NCBI GenBank assembly: GCA_040830545.1
Contig: JBFOMB010000090.1
Coordinates: 1 to 41,798, forward strand
DNA from: HXMU1420-2 sp040830545
Lineage (GTDB): Bacteria > Pseudomonadota > Alphaproteobacteria > Rhodobacterales > Rhodobacteraceae
DNA length: 41,798 bases
Direction: 5' to 3'
A program made the position numbers and the translations under genes. Positions 1 to 8,776 of the stretch are shown here, piece after piece. A model generated the notes under the pieces. The model did not search any database, had not been told where the DNA came from, and saw only the letters and a list, made by a program, of their open reading frames with translations. The first letter of the stretch is position 1; each line of letters begins with the position of its first letter.

Positions 1-3000
1 CAGACGATCCATGCCCGACGCACCGGTCTTCAGCGCAACAGCGGCCTTGGCGACAGAGGCGTCAGCCCGCAACCGCGCCTCGATCTCGCCCAGTTCGATC
101 CGGAAGCCCCGCAGTTTGACCTGCCCGTCCTGACGGCCGAGCAGGGTCAGTGATCCACCCGGCTGGCGGATGGCCAAATCGCCGGTGCGATAGAGCCGCT
201 GTTTCTGCCCCGCGATGGTCGCCATGCGGAAGGCCGCGTCGGTCAGATCGGGACGCTTGTCATAGCCGATGGCCAGACCGTCACCGCCGATGTTGAGTTC
301 TCCGATCACGCCCGGCGGGCACAGCCGGTTATGTGCATCCAGCACATGCAGGTCGGTGTTGGCGATGGGATGGCCGATGGTGACGGGTTCATCCGGGAGC
401 ACCTGCCCCACCGAGGACCAGATGGTCGTTTCGGTCGGACCATACATGTTCCACAACTCGCCACCTTGCGACAGTGTCTGCGCCAGGTCGGTGGGCAGTG
501 GTTCGCCGCCCGCCAGCATCTTCAGCCCTGCGCGCGGTGTGAACCCGGCCTCGACCAGCATGCCCCACAGGGTCGGGGTGGCCTGCATGACGGTGATGTC
601 AGGTTGCGCCAGACGCTCGGCCAAACCGAACCCGTCCAACACCTGCGTGCGTGAGGCAATTTCCACCTGCCCACCCGTGACCAGCGGCAGGAACAGTTCC
701 AGCACGGCAATGTCAAAGCTGACCGTTGTGACAGACAGCACCTTGTCATCTGCGGTGAAACCCGGTTCCTGCGCCATTGAGGTCAGGAAATTGGCCACCG
801 CCCGATGCGGCACGGCCACGCCTTTGGGCGTGCCGGTCGAGCCGGAGGTGAAGATGATGTAAGCCGCTGCTTCGGGGTCATGTGCGATGTCCCTTGGCAG
901 GCTGTCAGGCTTGGCGCTGGCCGGGTCGACACCGATTACGTCCAGCCCAGCAGTCAGGTCGGTCACAGCGTCATCCGGCGCGATCACGGCACTGGCCTCG
1001 GACACCTCCAACACGGTGCGCAGGCGGGCAAGCGGCTGGTAGGGGTCCATCGGGACATAAGTCATGCCAGCCCGAAGTACCGCCAGCAGGGCCGTTGGCA
1101 TCGAGCGGTCGCGCGGCATTGCAACGCCGATCCTGTCCCCCGGTTTCGCGACCTCTTGCAGCCGCGCGGCCAATGCACCTGAGGCGGTCCAGATGTCCTG
1201 ATAGGTCGCCTCGCCATCCGCATCGGTGATCGCCACGGCACTCGGCGTCTGATCTGCAATCTGCCTGACGAGGTCTTGCAGCATCTTGTCCTTCGGATAG
1301 TCGCTGCGCGCCGGGTTGTAGGCGTGCGCCAACGCCTGCTCATCCTCAACCGACAGCAATGGCAGGGCAGCGATGGGCGTTGTGCTGTCCGTGCTCAGCG
1401 CAGTCAGCAGGGCGCGCAGGTGGCTCAGCCAACGCTGCACTGTAGTTTCGTCAAACAGGTGGGTGTTGTAATCCACCTCGGCCCGCAGCCCGTTGCGTGT
1501 TTCGACTAGGTTAAAGAACAGATCGAAATTCACTGCGGCCTTTGGGTTGGCGCGCATGGTCACTGTGGCCTCGCCCATCCGGATGTCTTCCGGCAGCCGT
1601 TCCAGGTTGAATTGCAACTCGGTCAGGGGCAGCCGCGACAGTGTGCGGTCCAGGTCCAGCGCACGGATCAGCGTTCCATAGGTGGTGTCGCCATGGTCAA
1701 ACGCGGCCATCAGGGTTTCGGCCACGCGGGACAGGTGTTGGGCAACCGGTTCCGCGGGGTCAAAACCTGCGCGGATGGGCAGGAAGTTCACCAGATGCCC
1801 GACGGTATCCGGATTGGCGAGGTCGGTTTGACCCGCCGTTGGGACGCCCAGCACCACGTCGTTGGCGCCCGATAGGCGGCCAATGGTGATCTGCACCGCA
1901 GCAAAAAGCGTCGCAAACAGGGTGCAGCCCTGTTTCGCACCCGCCTTGCGCACTGCGGTCAGGAGTTCGCCGTCGAATTCGGCAAAGGTTGTGTTCCCGG
2001 CGTAAGTCTTCTTTGCCAGACGCGGACGGTCGGTTGGCAGTTCGGGCAGCGTTGGGACGTCGGCATAAACTTTGCGCCAGTAGGCCTTGGTCTCTTCACT
2101 CAGCGTTTCGGGTTGCCGTTTCGCCAATTCCGCAAAGGATGGCGCGGCGGGCAGGTCTGCCACTTCGCCATTGCAGCGGGCGGTATAGAGCGGCCCAAGC
2201 TCTTCGATCAGCGTGTTGAAGGACCAGCCGTCGCAAACGATGTGATGTGCGGTCAGGACCAGCACGTGGGACTGGTCGGCCAGTTTCACCAGCATGCCAC
2301 GGAGCGGGTATCCTGTGATCAGTTCCACCGGCTGCTCCGCGTCCGCTCGCAGCAATCCGCGCAGCTCACCCTCGGGATCAGTGGTCGTGGTCAGGTCATG
2401 ATCGGCCAAGGCTACGGGCTTTGGCGCTTGCACCTCGAACGTGGCTCCATCGCGCGCGAACCGCATACGCAGGGCATCGTGACGCGCGACCAGATCGGCC
2501 AGCGCGTCGTTCAGCGCGGTGCGGTTCAGCGGCCCCTCGAACCGCAGGGACACGGATTCATTGAAGCTGGCCGCTGGCAGGTCACCCAGTTGATGGGTCA
2601 TCCAGATTTCGCGCTGACACCCGGTCAGTGGGATCGGCTGAGCGGCAGTTGATTCCGGCGTCGGCAGGACCTTCGGCTCAAACTCCGGTGCAAGGATGCC
2701 AACCGATTGCAGGGCGTCCAGCGCGGTTTCGAACGCAGCAAACACGCGGTCGCAATCCGCATCCGTATGCTCGGTCGTCAGGAAGCCGCAGAACCCGTCC
2801 AGCGTATGAACGCCTTCCAACCGCATAAGGGCATGAAGCAGGGTCGCGCGAGGATCATGGCGGCTGACCGTGATGACGAACCAGCTGGAATAGGTTGTGA
2901 CCAGCTCCGGCAAACCCCGCGCCTGCAAGGCTGCATTCATCCGGGCCGCCAGCGCGCTGGCCTTCTCCGCCGCGTCGGTCCACAGACGCGCGCCTTGCGT

Positions 3001-6000
3001 TTCGAGGTAGTCCAGAACGACATCCACCGCAGCCACCACCAGCGGGTGGCGCACGAAGGTCCCGGCAAAGAAGGTCGGCGCGGTTTGCGGGATGCTGTCA
3101 TCGCCATAAGCCCAGTCGCCCCCGTCAAGCGCATCCATGAACCGGGCGCACCCAGCCAGAACACCGATGGGCATGCCTCCACCGACAACTTTGCCATAGG
3201 TCGCCATGTCGGGCTGAATGTCCCAGACGCCCTGCATGCCGCGCATATGGGTACGGAACCCGGTGACAACCTCGTCGATCACCAGCGCCGCGCCGCCATC
3301 TGCGGTGATCGTCCGCAGGGAACGCACGAAGTCGGCGGGGCGCAGTTCGGGATGGCGGCTCTGCACAGGCTCAACCACCACGGCTGCCACCTGATCAATG
3401 TGATCGCGCAGCCAATCCAGCGTTGCGTCCGCGCCATAGTCCAGAACAACCATGTTCGAGACAGCCTCGCGCGGGATGCCCGGTGCGACAGGCAGGGCAC
3501 CGGGTTCACCGCGCGATTTGCCCTTGACCAGAACCTCGTCGAACTGACCGTGGTAGTCGTTGGAAAAGACCACAACCGTTTCGCGCCCAGTCACGGTGCG
3601 GGCCAGACGCATGGCGGCCATGACCGCCTCGGACCCAGTGTTGCAGAAGGTCACGCGTTCATGCCCGGTCAGACGGGCGAACTTGGCCGCAACCGGCCCG
3701 GCCATGTCGGCCTGCGGACCGATGGCATAGCCGCGATCCAGTTGCGCGCGCACGGCATCGGAGACGAATTCCGGCGCGTGGCCGAATGCGGTTTGTCCGA
3801 ACCCGTTGACCAGATCGACAAAGGTGTTGCCGTCCAGATCGGTGATGTATGCGCCCTTGGACTCGGCGGCGACGATGGGGAAGGTCAGTTCCTTCCACTC
3901 GGGCCGGAAGCCAGCCGCGCTGCGCGGGTCAGCGTGATGGGCGCGGTTTTCCTGGGTATGTGCCTTGGACGTCGGGAAGCGGGCCGAGTAACGCTGTGTC
4001 AGGTCCGCGACAAATGCCATCTGTTCCGGGGTCAGCTCCGCCTGCGCGAGGCTTGGCGCGCGACCAACCTTGAACGTCGCGGGTTTGGCATCCTCTGCCG
4101 GTTTGGGTTTGGCGGCAGGAACGGGCTGGGGCGTCGGGGCGGCGACAGACGCAGGTGCCTCAGCCGGGGGCGTCAGAGCCGTCGTCCCAACCGCACGCAG
4201 TTGCTCGGCAAACACCGCCTGCATGGTCTGAAGCTGCGCCTGCATCACCGACGCGACGGATGGGTCGAACACAGCCACAGGCGCAAGGGCCGGAGCGGGC
4301 GCGACTTGCGGAACAGGTTGCACCGCGGGCTGAGGCGCGGGCGCGGCAACCGGTTCAGGATCGGCGGGCAGGACAGTGTCCAAATGCGCGGCCAATGCCG
4401 ACAGCGACGGGTAATCCGACAGCAGCGCGCGGAAGGACAGGCTGACGCTATAGTCCCGGTTCAACGCTTGTGCCGCCTGCCCCATGAACAGGCTGTCAAA
4501 GCCGAGTTCCAGGAAGGACGCATCCGCGTCTGCTGCGCTCAACTCCTCCCCCGACAGGTCCGAGAACAATTGGGCAAGGTCACCGATCAGGCGGGTTTGG
4601 CGGTCGATCTGGGGGGCTGGTGCGGTCATGACGGTCTCGGCTTGAATAGGGGCGATGTGAATGGGGGCAGCGGGTTGCTGTGCGCTTGGCGGCGGGTCGA
4701 TCCAGTGGCGCTTGCGCATGAATTGCGTCCCCGGCAGGCGTAATTTGCGTGATCCGCGCGCGGTAGTGGACCAGTCGACGGGGACTCCGGCGCTCCACAA
4801 ATCGCCCAATGCCTGCGCTATGGCGACATCATCAGAAACTTGCCGCGCATGGTCGGGCAAAGAGGACACGGTGGCGGCGTATGAGTCGCGCTTCAGCGTT
4901 TGCGCGGCAAAAGTGCTGAGCGTGTTGCCGACGCCGACCTCCAACAGAACGGGCGCGTCCTGCGCGGCGGCCTCGATGGCCTGTGCGAACAGCACCGGCG
5001 CGCGCATTTGCCCGGACCAATAGGCCGGATCGGTGAAATCTGCTGTATCGTCGCCGGTGCGGGTGGAGATGATCGGGATGCGCGGCGCGGAAAGGGTGAC
5101 ATCGGCGCATGTCTTCGCAAACGCTTCCGCTGCGGGTGCCATCATGGCCGAGTGGAAGGCGTGTGAGGTCTGAAGCTTTTGCGCCCGAATGCCGTCGGCC
5201 TGCAAACGGTCGCCGAGAGCGGCGATGGCTGGCTCCGGCCCAGCCACGACCTGCAGCTTTGGCGCGTTTCGTGCAGCAAGGTCGATACCGTTGCCCAGGT
5301 ATGGCGTGATCTGTTCGGCCGTCGCACGGACAGACAGCATCGCGCCGGTCGGCTGCGCCTGCATCAACGCGCCGCGCGCGACAACGAGATCCAGTGCATC
5401 CTCAAAGGACAGGCACCCGGCCACGGCGGCAGCGGCGAACTCACCGATGGAATGACCGATCAAGGCGCTCGGTTCGATCCCCCGCGACGACCACAGCTGC
5501 GCGCAGGCGTGTTGGGTCAGGAACAGGGCAGGTTGAGCCAAACGTGTCTGGCGCAGATGATCTGCACTGTTGGCGTCCCCGTCCGCGCGCAACAGCGGCG
5601 CAAGGTCTGCCTTCAATGCGGGGGCAAGGTGATCCAGCCCGCGATCTATCCACTCCGCATAAAGGGGCTCAGTCGTATAAAGCCCGGAACCCATGCCCGG
5701 ATACTGCCCGCCCTGCCCCGGGAACATGAACACGACGTTGGGTTGATCGGTGGCCTTGCGACTGCGTACGGGCAACAGGCGCAACCGGTCTATGGCGTCT
5801 TCGGTCGTTTTGGCGGCTACAGCGTGGCGGTATCCATGCTGCTGGCGCCCCTCTTGCAGGGTGTATGCCACGTCAGCCAATGCGTGGCGGTCCAGCGACT
5901 CCGCCAAGGCGCGGGCCTGTTCGACCAGTGCTTCGGGTGACTTGGCTGACAGAGGCAGCACTGGGATGCCGCTGGCCTTTGCGGGTTCGTCCTCTGCGGG

Positions 6001-7605
6001 GGCTTCCTCCAGCACCAGATGTACGTTTGTCCCGCCGATGCCAAACCCGCTGATCCCTGCGCGTCGCGGCGTGTCGCTGATCCAGTCCTGCTGTCCTTCG
6101 GGCACAAAAAACGGGCCATCGTCAAAGTCAATGCGTGGGTTCAGGGTCTGGAAATGCGCAACCGGTGGGATCACCTTTTCCTGCAACATCCGAACCGTTT
6201 TGATCAGCCCGACTACACCCGCTGCCGCGTCCAGATGGCCAACATTGCCTTTTACCGAGCCCAGCGCGCAGCGCCCCCCGGACCCAAACGCCTGCGACAG
6301 ACCGCGAATTTCAATCGGATCACCCAGCGGCGTCGCAGTTCCATGGCATTCGACATAGGAAACATTGTCCGCCGAAACGCCCGCATCCTGATGGGCCGCC
6401 TGAATGGCCGCCGCCTGCCCGTTTACCGATGGCGCGGTGAAGGCAATCTTATCTGAGCCATCGTTGTTAAGCCCCACTCCACGGATCACTGCTTCAACCC
6501 GGTCGCCATCCGCGCGCGCCTGCGCCAGCGGTTTTAACACCAGAACGCCTGCGCCATGTCCAAACACGGTGCCCTTCGCCTCGGCATCGAACGGACGGCA
6601 CAGCCCGTCCGTGGACCCAATCCCGCCCTCTTGCGCCAGATAGCCGCGTTTTTGCGGGAAGGTAATGGATACGCCACCGGCCAGCGCCACATCGCATTGC
6701 CCGGACCGCAAAGCAGCAACCGCCTGCGCAATGGCTGTCAGGGAGGTGGAGCAGGCCGTTCCGATGGTCATCGCCGGACCCTTCAGGTTCAGCTTGAACG
6801 CCACGCGGGTCGCCAGGGTGTCCGGCATGTTGCCGGTCATCGTCGTGTAGTTGCCGATCTGAAAACCGGACGTGAAGCTTTCCGCCGCCGCCCGGTCGCC
6901 CAACACATTCTGGGTCAGATAGGTGCTCATCGTGCTGCCAGCGTATACGCCGATCACGTCACGCGCACGGGTCGGGTCCAGCCCGGCATCGTCCAACGCA
7001 TGCACGCACAATTCCAGAAAAACGCGCGACTGCGGGTCCATGCGATCCGCCTCGGCCGGGAGGATGCCGAAGAATTTGGCATCGAACATATCCGCGTCTT
7101 CAATGATGGAGCGCGCGGGGACAAAGTTGGGGTCCGCACGCACATCTTCGCTGACCCCGTCCTCCAGCTCTGCGGGATCGAAGCGGTCGATCAGATTGGT
7201 GCCGTCACACACCGCCTGCCAAAACGCGTCGAGGCTCTGCACGCCGGGCACGCGTGCTGCGAGGCCGATGATGGCGATATCGGTATCTCGTGCCGCTTCT
7301 TGTGTCGATGCGACCACGGGTTCAGGGGCCTTCACCGGTGACAACGCTGACAGAGCCTCGGCCAGACGTCCCAGTTGCGGCGTTTCAAAGATCTGCGTCA
7401 TGTCGAACCGCAGGCCCAGAACCTCCTGCATGCGGGCGTGAACCTTGAACAGATGCAGGGACGTGCCGCCCGCCTCGAAAAAGGTGGTGTTTTCGCCAAT
7501 CGGCCCACAACCCAACACCTCCTGCCAGATGGCAGCAATCTGGTCCCGCACCGATTTAAGGTCGGCGGAGTGCGTTTTAATGTCGGTCCTTTGGCGGTCA
7601 GTCAT
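1..7605 (-). CDS. Hybrid PKS/NRPS megasynthase, ACP-KS-AT-ACP-AMT-C-A (3' end outside window)
   Basis: A single frame stays open from the ATG at 7605 to the window edge (2535 residues, C-terminus missing). Domains by residue: ACP1 about 12-85 with carrier Ser49 (GGTSL); KS about 108-535 with Cys285 (ACSTS), His421 (HGTAT) and His457 (GHLDAA); AT about 624-920 with Ser719 (GHSIG) and HAFHS at 815-819, the signature of malonyl-CoA selectivity; ACP2 with Ser1038 (GFDSL); a Pro/Ala-rich linker about 1075-1190; a class III PLP aminotransferase about 1195-1630 with Lys1472 (YGKVVGGG); a condensation domain from about 1652 with HHIVCDG at 1787-1793; an adenylation domain from about 2100 with TSGSTGTPKG near 2253. 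The order resembles the iturin/mycosubtilin starter module. Inferred chemistry: malonyl extension, transamination of the beta-keto group, then amide bond formation. There is no loading ligase on this protein, so ACP1 must be charged in trans. Upstream TTAGGAC is a modest ribosome site. Confidence 0.95.
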   Translation of the reverse strand, partial: MTDRQRTDIKTHSADLKSVRDQIAAIWQEVLGCGPIGENTTFFEAGGTSLHLFKVHARMQEVLGLRFDMTQIFETPQLGRLAEALSALSPVKAPEPVVASTQEAARDTDIAIIGLAARVPGVQSLDAFWQAVCDGTNLIDRFDPAELEDGVSEDVRADPNFVPARSIIEDADMFDAKFFGILPAEADRMDPQSRVFLELCVHALDDAGLDPTRARDVIGVYAGSTMSTYLTQNVLGDRAAAESFTSGFQIGNYTTMTGNMPDTLATRVAFKLNLKGPAMTIGTACSTSLTAIAQAVAALRSGQCDVALAGGVSITFPQKRGYLAQEGGIGSTDGLCRPFDAEAKGTVFGHGAGVLVLKPLAQARADGDRVEAVIRGVGLNNDGSDKIAFTAPSVNGQAAAIQAAHQDAGVSADNVSYVECHGTATPLGDPIEIRGLSQAFGSGGRCALGSVKGNVGHLDAAAGVVGLIKTVRMLQEKVIPPVAHFQTLNPRIDFDDGPFFVPEGQQDWISDTPRRAGISGFGIGGTNVHLVLEEAPAEDEPAKASGIPVLPLSAKSPEALVEQARALAESLDRHALADVAYTLQEGRQQHGYRHAVAAKTTEDAIDRLRLLPVRSRKATDQPNVVFMFPGQGGQYPGMGSGLYTTEPLYAEWIDRGLDHLAPALKADLAPLLRADGDANSADHLRQTRLAQPALFLTQHACAQLWSSRGIEPSALIGHSIGEFAAAAVAGCLSFEDALDLVVARGALMQAQPTGAMLSVRATAEQITPYLGNGIDLAARNAPKLQVVAGPEPAIAALGDRLQADGIRAQKLQTSHAFHSAMMAPAAEAFAKTCADVTLSAPRIPIISTRTGDDTADFTDPAYWSGQMRAPVLFAQAIEAAAQDAPVLLEVGVGNTLSTFAAQTLKRDSYAATVSSLPDHARQVSDDVAIAQALGDLWSAGVPVDWSTTARGSRKLRLPGTQFMRKRHWIDPPPSAQQPAAPIHIAPIQAETVMTAPAPQIDRQTRLIGDLAQLFSDLSGEELSAADADASFLELGFDSLFMGQAAQALNRDYSVSLSFRALLSDYPSLSALAAHLDTVLPADPEPVAAPAPQPAVQPVPQVAPAPALAPVAVFDPSVASVMQAQLQTMQAVFAEQLRAVGTTALTPPAEAPASVAAPTPQPVPAAKPKPAEDAKPATFKVGRAPSLAQAELTPEQMAFVADLTQRYSARFPTSKAHTQENRAHHADPRSAAGFRPEWKELTFPIVAAESKGAYITDLDGNTFVDLVNGFGQTAFGHAPEFVSDAVRAQLDRGYAIGPQADMAGPVAAKFARLTGHERVTFCNTGSEAVMAAMRLARTVTGRETVVVFSNDYHGQFDEVLVKGKSRGEPGALPVAPGIPREAVSNMVVLDYGADATLDWLRDHIDQVAAVVVEPVQSRHPELRPADFVRSLRTITADGGAALVIDEVVTGFRTHMRGMQGVWDIQPDMATYGKVVGGGMPIGVLAGCARFMDALDGGDWAYGDDSIPQTAPTFFAGTFVRHPLVVAAVDVVLDYLETQGARLWTDAAEKASALAARMNAALQARGLPELVTTYSSWFVITVSRHDPRATLLHALMRLEGVHTLDGFCGFLTTEHTDADCDRVFAAFETALDALQSVGILAPEFEPKVLPTPESTAAQPIPLTGCQREIWMTHQLGDLPAASFNESVSLRFEGPLNRTALNDALADLVARHDALRMRFARDGATFEVQAPKPVALADHDLTTTTDPEGELRGLLRADAEQPVELITGYPLRGMLVKLADQSHVLVLTAHHIVCDGWSFNTLIEELGPLYTARCNGEVADLPAAPSFAELAKRQPETLSEETKAYWRKVYADVPTLPELPTDRPRLAKKTYAGNTTFAEFDGELLTAVRKAGAKQGCTLFATLFAAVQITIGRLSGANDVVLGVPTAGQTDLANPDTVGHLVNFLPIRAGFDPAEPVAQHLSRVAETLMAAFDHGDTTYGTLIRALDLDRTLSRLPLTELQFNLERLPEDIRMGEATVTMRANPKAAVNFDLFFNLVETRNGLRAEVDYNTHLFDETTVQRWLSHLRALLTALSTDSTTPIAALPLLSVEDEQALAHAYNPARSDYPKDKMLQDLVRQIADQTPSAVAITDADGEATYQDIWTASGALAARLQEVAKPGDRIGVAMPRDRSMPTALLAVLRAGMTYVPMDPYQPLARLRTVLEVSEASAVIAPDDAVTDLTAGLDVIGVDPASAKPDSLPRDIAHDPEAAAYIIFTSGSTGTPKGVAVPHRAVANFLTSMAQEPGFTADDKVLSVTTVSFDIAVLELFLPLVTGGQVEIASRTQVLDGFGLAERLAQPDITVMQATPTLWGMLVEAGFTPRAGLKMLAGGEPLPTDLAQTLSQGGELWNMYGPTETTIWSSVGQVLPDEPVTIGHPIANTDLHVLDAHNRLCPPGVIGELNIGGDGLAIGYDKRPDLTDAAFRMATIAGQKQRLYRTGDLAIRQPGGSLTLLGRQDGQVKLRGFRIELGEIEARLRADASVAKAAVALKTGASGMDRL

Positions 7606-7897
7606 GGGCAAGGTCCTAACGGGTTCGTCATCACATCCGGAGCATGGGCCGTGGCCGTGCACTCGGCGCAGAAATAGCGAGCTTGTTGATACCGCGTGGC
7701 AGACGGCGCGCTGTGGTTGAGGACGTGGTGCTTCAGGTCTATTGAGACCCAAGCCACCCGAAAGAGGGGTTAACTGTATATTCCAAAACGTTTTTCGAAA
7801 TCGAAAACACGGCGTTTCCATTTCGGAAACTGTTCACGGGTCACTGACCCGGTCCGCGCTTTCAACGTGATTGTTTCCGGATTGTCGTCGCGCGTCC
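7606..7897 (-). promoter_or_regulatory. Leader/promoter region of the PKS/NRPS gene with three palindromes
   Basis: This 292-bp stretch has no credible gene. It contains three inverted repeats. Site 1 is at 7790-7808, with GTTTTTCGA and TCGAAAAC arms. Site 2 is at 7814-7830, GTTTCC and GGAAAC around a 5-nt spacer. Site 3 is at 7837-7851, CGGGTCA-C-TGACCCG, with perfect 7-bp arms. Another GTTTCC occurs at 7873-7878. Sites 1 and 2 share the GTTT/AAAC outer half-sites, and their centres are about 23 bp apart, close to two helical turns. On the minus strand TATACA at 7775-7780 could serve as a -10 element, but no good -35 is seen. A regulatory role is inference. Confidence 0.45.
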
Positions 7898-8719
7898 TTA
7901 CCGACGCTGCAAAACATACCCTTTGCTACGGCTTTCGCCCAACCAGGGATGCGTTCCGATACGGTGGCGCAGGGTAGGATTGTCCCAACTGTCGACCAAC
8001 CGATAAGGCAGGGATTCCAATTCGCTTAACCAATCCGCCTCACCCCGAATTTGATAGGGGATCTGCGCCGGGCCGACCTGTTCCAATGTGACGACAGTGT
8101 CACCGTCGCGCACCGCGACCTTGTTCAGGATGATCCATGCGGGCAACTCCGCCATCTCGGCAATCAGTTGCGCGAGCGGACGGTCGAAAAACTGCAGGAG
8201 CCCCGAGGCCAGCAACAGATCGACAGGCCCCGGCGCGGCGGGCGTGTCAACAAAACGCAGCGCGGCAGGCACGGTGCCCTCAGCCTGCCCGGCACGGCCT
8301 GCGCGCAGGATCGCGGGCAGGTCCCAGACGTTCCAGTCCAACCGATTCATCGGAAGATGTTCGGAAAAGGCCGTGAACTTGGTCCCGACATGGCCCCCTG
8401 CATCCAGCAATGACAAACGCCCCTCGCCCAAACACCGCTGCATCCAGTAGAGTACGGGGTAATCCCACGGCTCGACCCGCTGCATCCGTTCGCGGGACAC
8501 ATCAACCACCACGTCTTGATCATAGGCCTGTCGCGCATGTGGCGGCAGGCTGGCCAGCGCAGCCTCGCGATCTGGAAACGCCCCGGTAAAGCGCGGCTTG
8601 CGCCCTGTGGCCATACGCAGCCGGGTTTTGGTGGCCAGCGACAGATGGGACATCTGACGCCGCGTGGTTGAAATCGCGGATTTTACACTGCTCACGTCTG
8701 CCTCGTTCGCCTGTTTCAC
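7898..8719 (-). CDS. TIGR04325-type putative methyltransferase
   Basis: This 273-residue protein matches my memory of the TIGR04325 putative methyltransferase family. An early FTGAFPDREAA segment is followed by a SAM-fold glycine motif (LLDAGGHVGTKF, about 137-148), then WNVWDLP and a DLLLASGLLQFF segment. The family is usually seen in surface-polysaccharide or natural-product loci. The substrate cannot be read from sequence. The gene points the same way as the PKS/NRPS gene and lies 292 bp upstream of it, so it may belong to the same biosynthetic locus, although the large gap and the palindromes suggest separate promoters. The N-terminus (about residues 1-35) is polar and basic and has no signal peptide. 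Family assignment is fairly firm; methyl transfer is family knowledge and the link to the PKS is inference. Confidence 0.75.
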   Translation of the reverse strand: MKQANEADVSSVKSAISTTRRQMSHLSLATKTRLRMATGRKPRFTGAFPDREAALASLPPHARQAYDQDVVVDVSRERMQRVEPWDYPVLYWMQRCLGEGRLSLLDAGGHVGTKFTAFSEHLPMNRLDWNVWDLPAILRAGRAGQAEGTVPAALRFVDTPAAPGPVDLLLASGLLQFFDRPLAQLIAEMAELPAWIILNKVAVRDGDTVVTLEQVGPAQIPYQIRGEADWLSELESLPYRLVDSWDNPTLRHRIGTHPWLGESRSKGYVLQRR

Positions 8720-8776
8720 CGAACATGTGTCAGCGAATTGGTGCGAAACTGTGAACGCGGCGGGGTGATTTCTAGA

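Noticed and set aside
2707..4743. Long open frame on the plus strand (678 codons) opposite the megasynthase
   Set aside because: It is antisense to the aminotransferase, linker, ACP and part of the C-domain coding sequence, has no recognisable domain and is rich in Arg and Gly. Long antisense frames are expected in GC-rich coding DNA.
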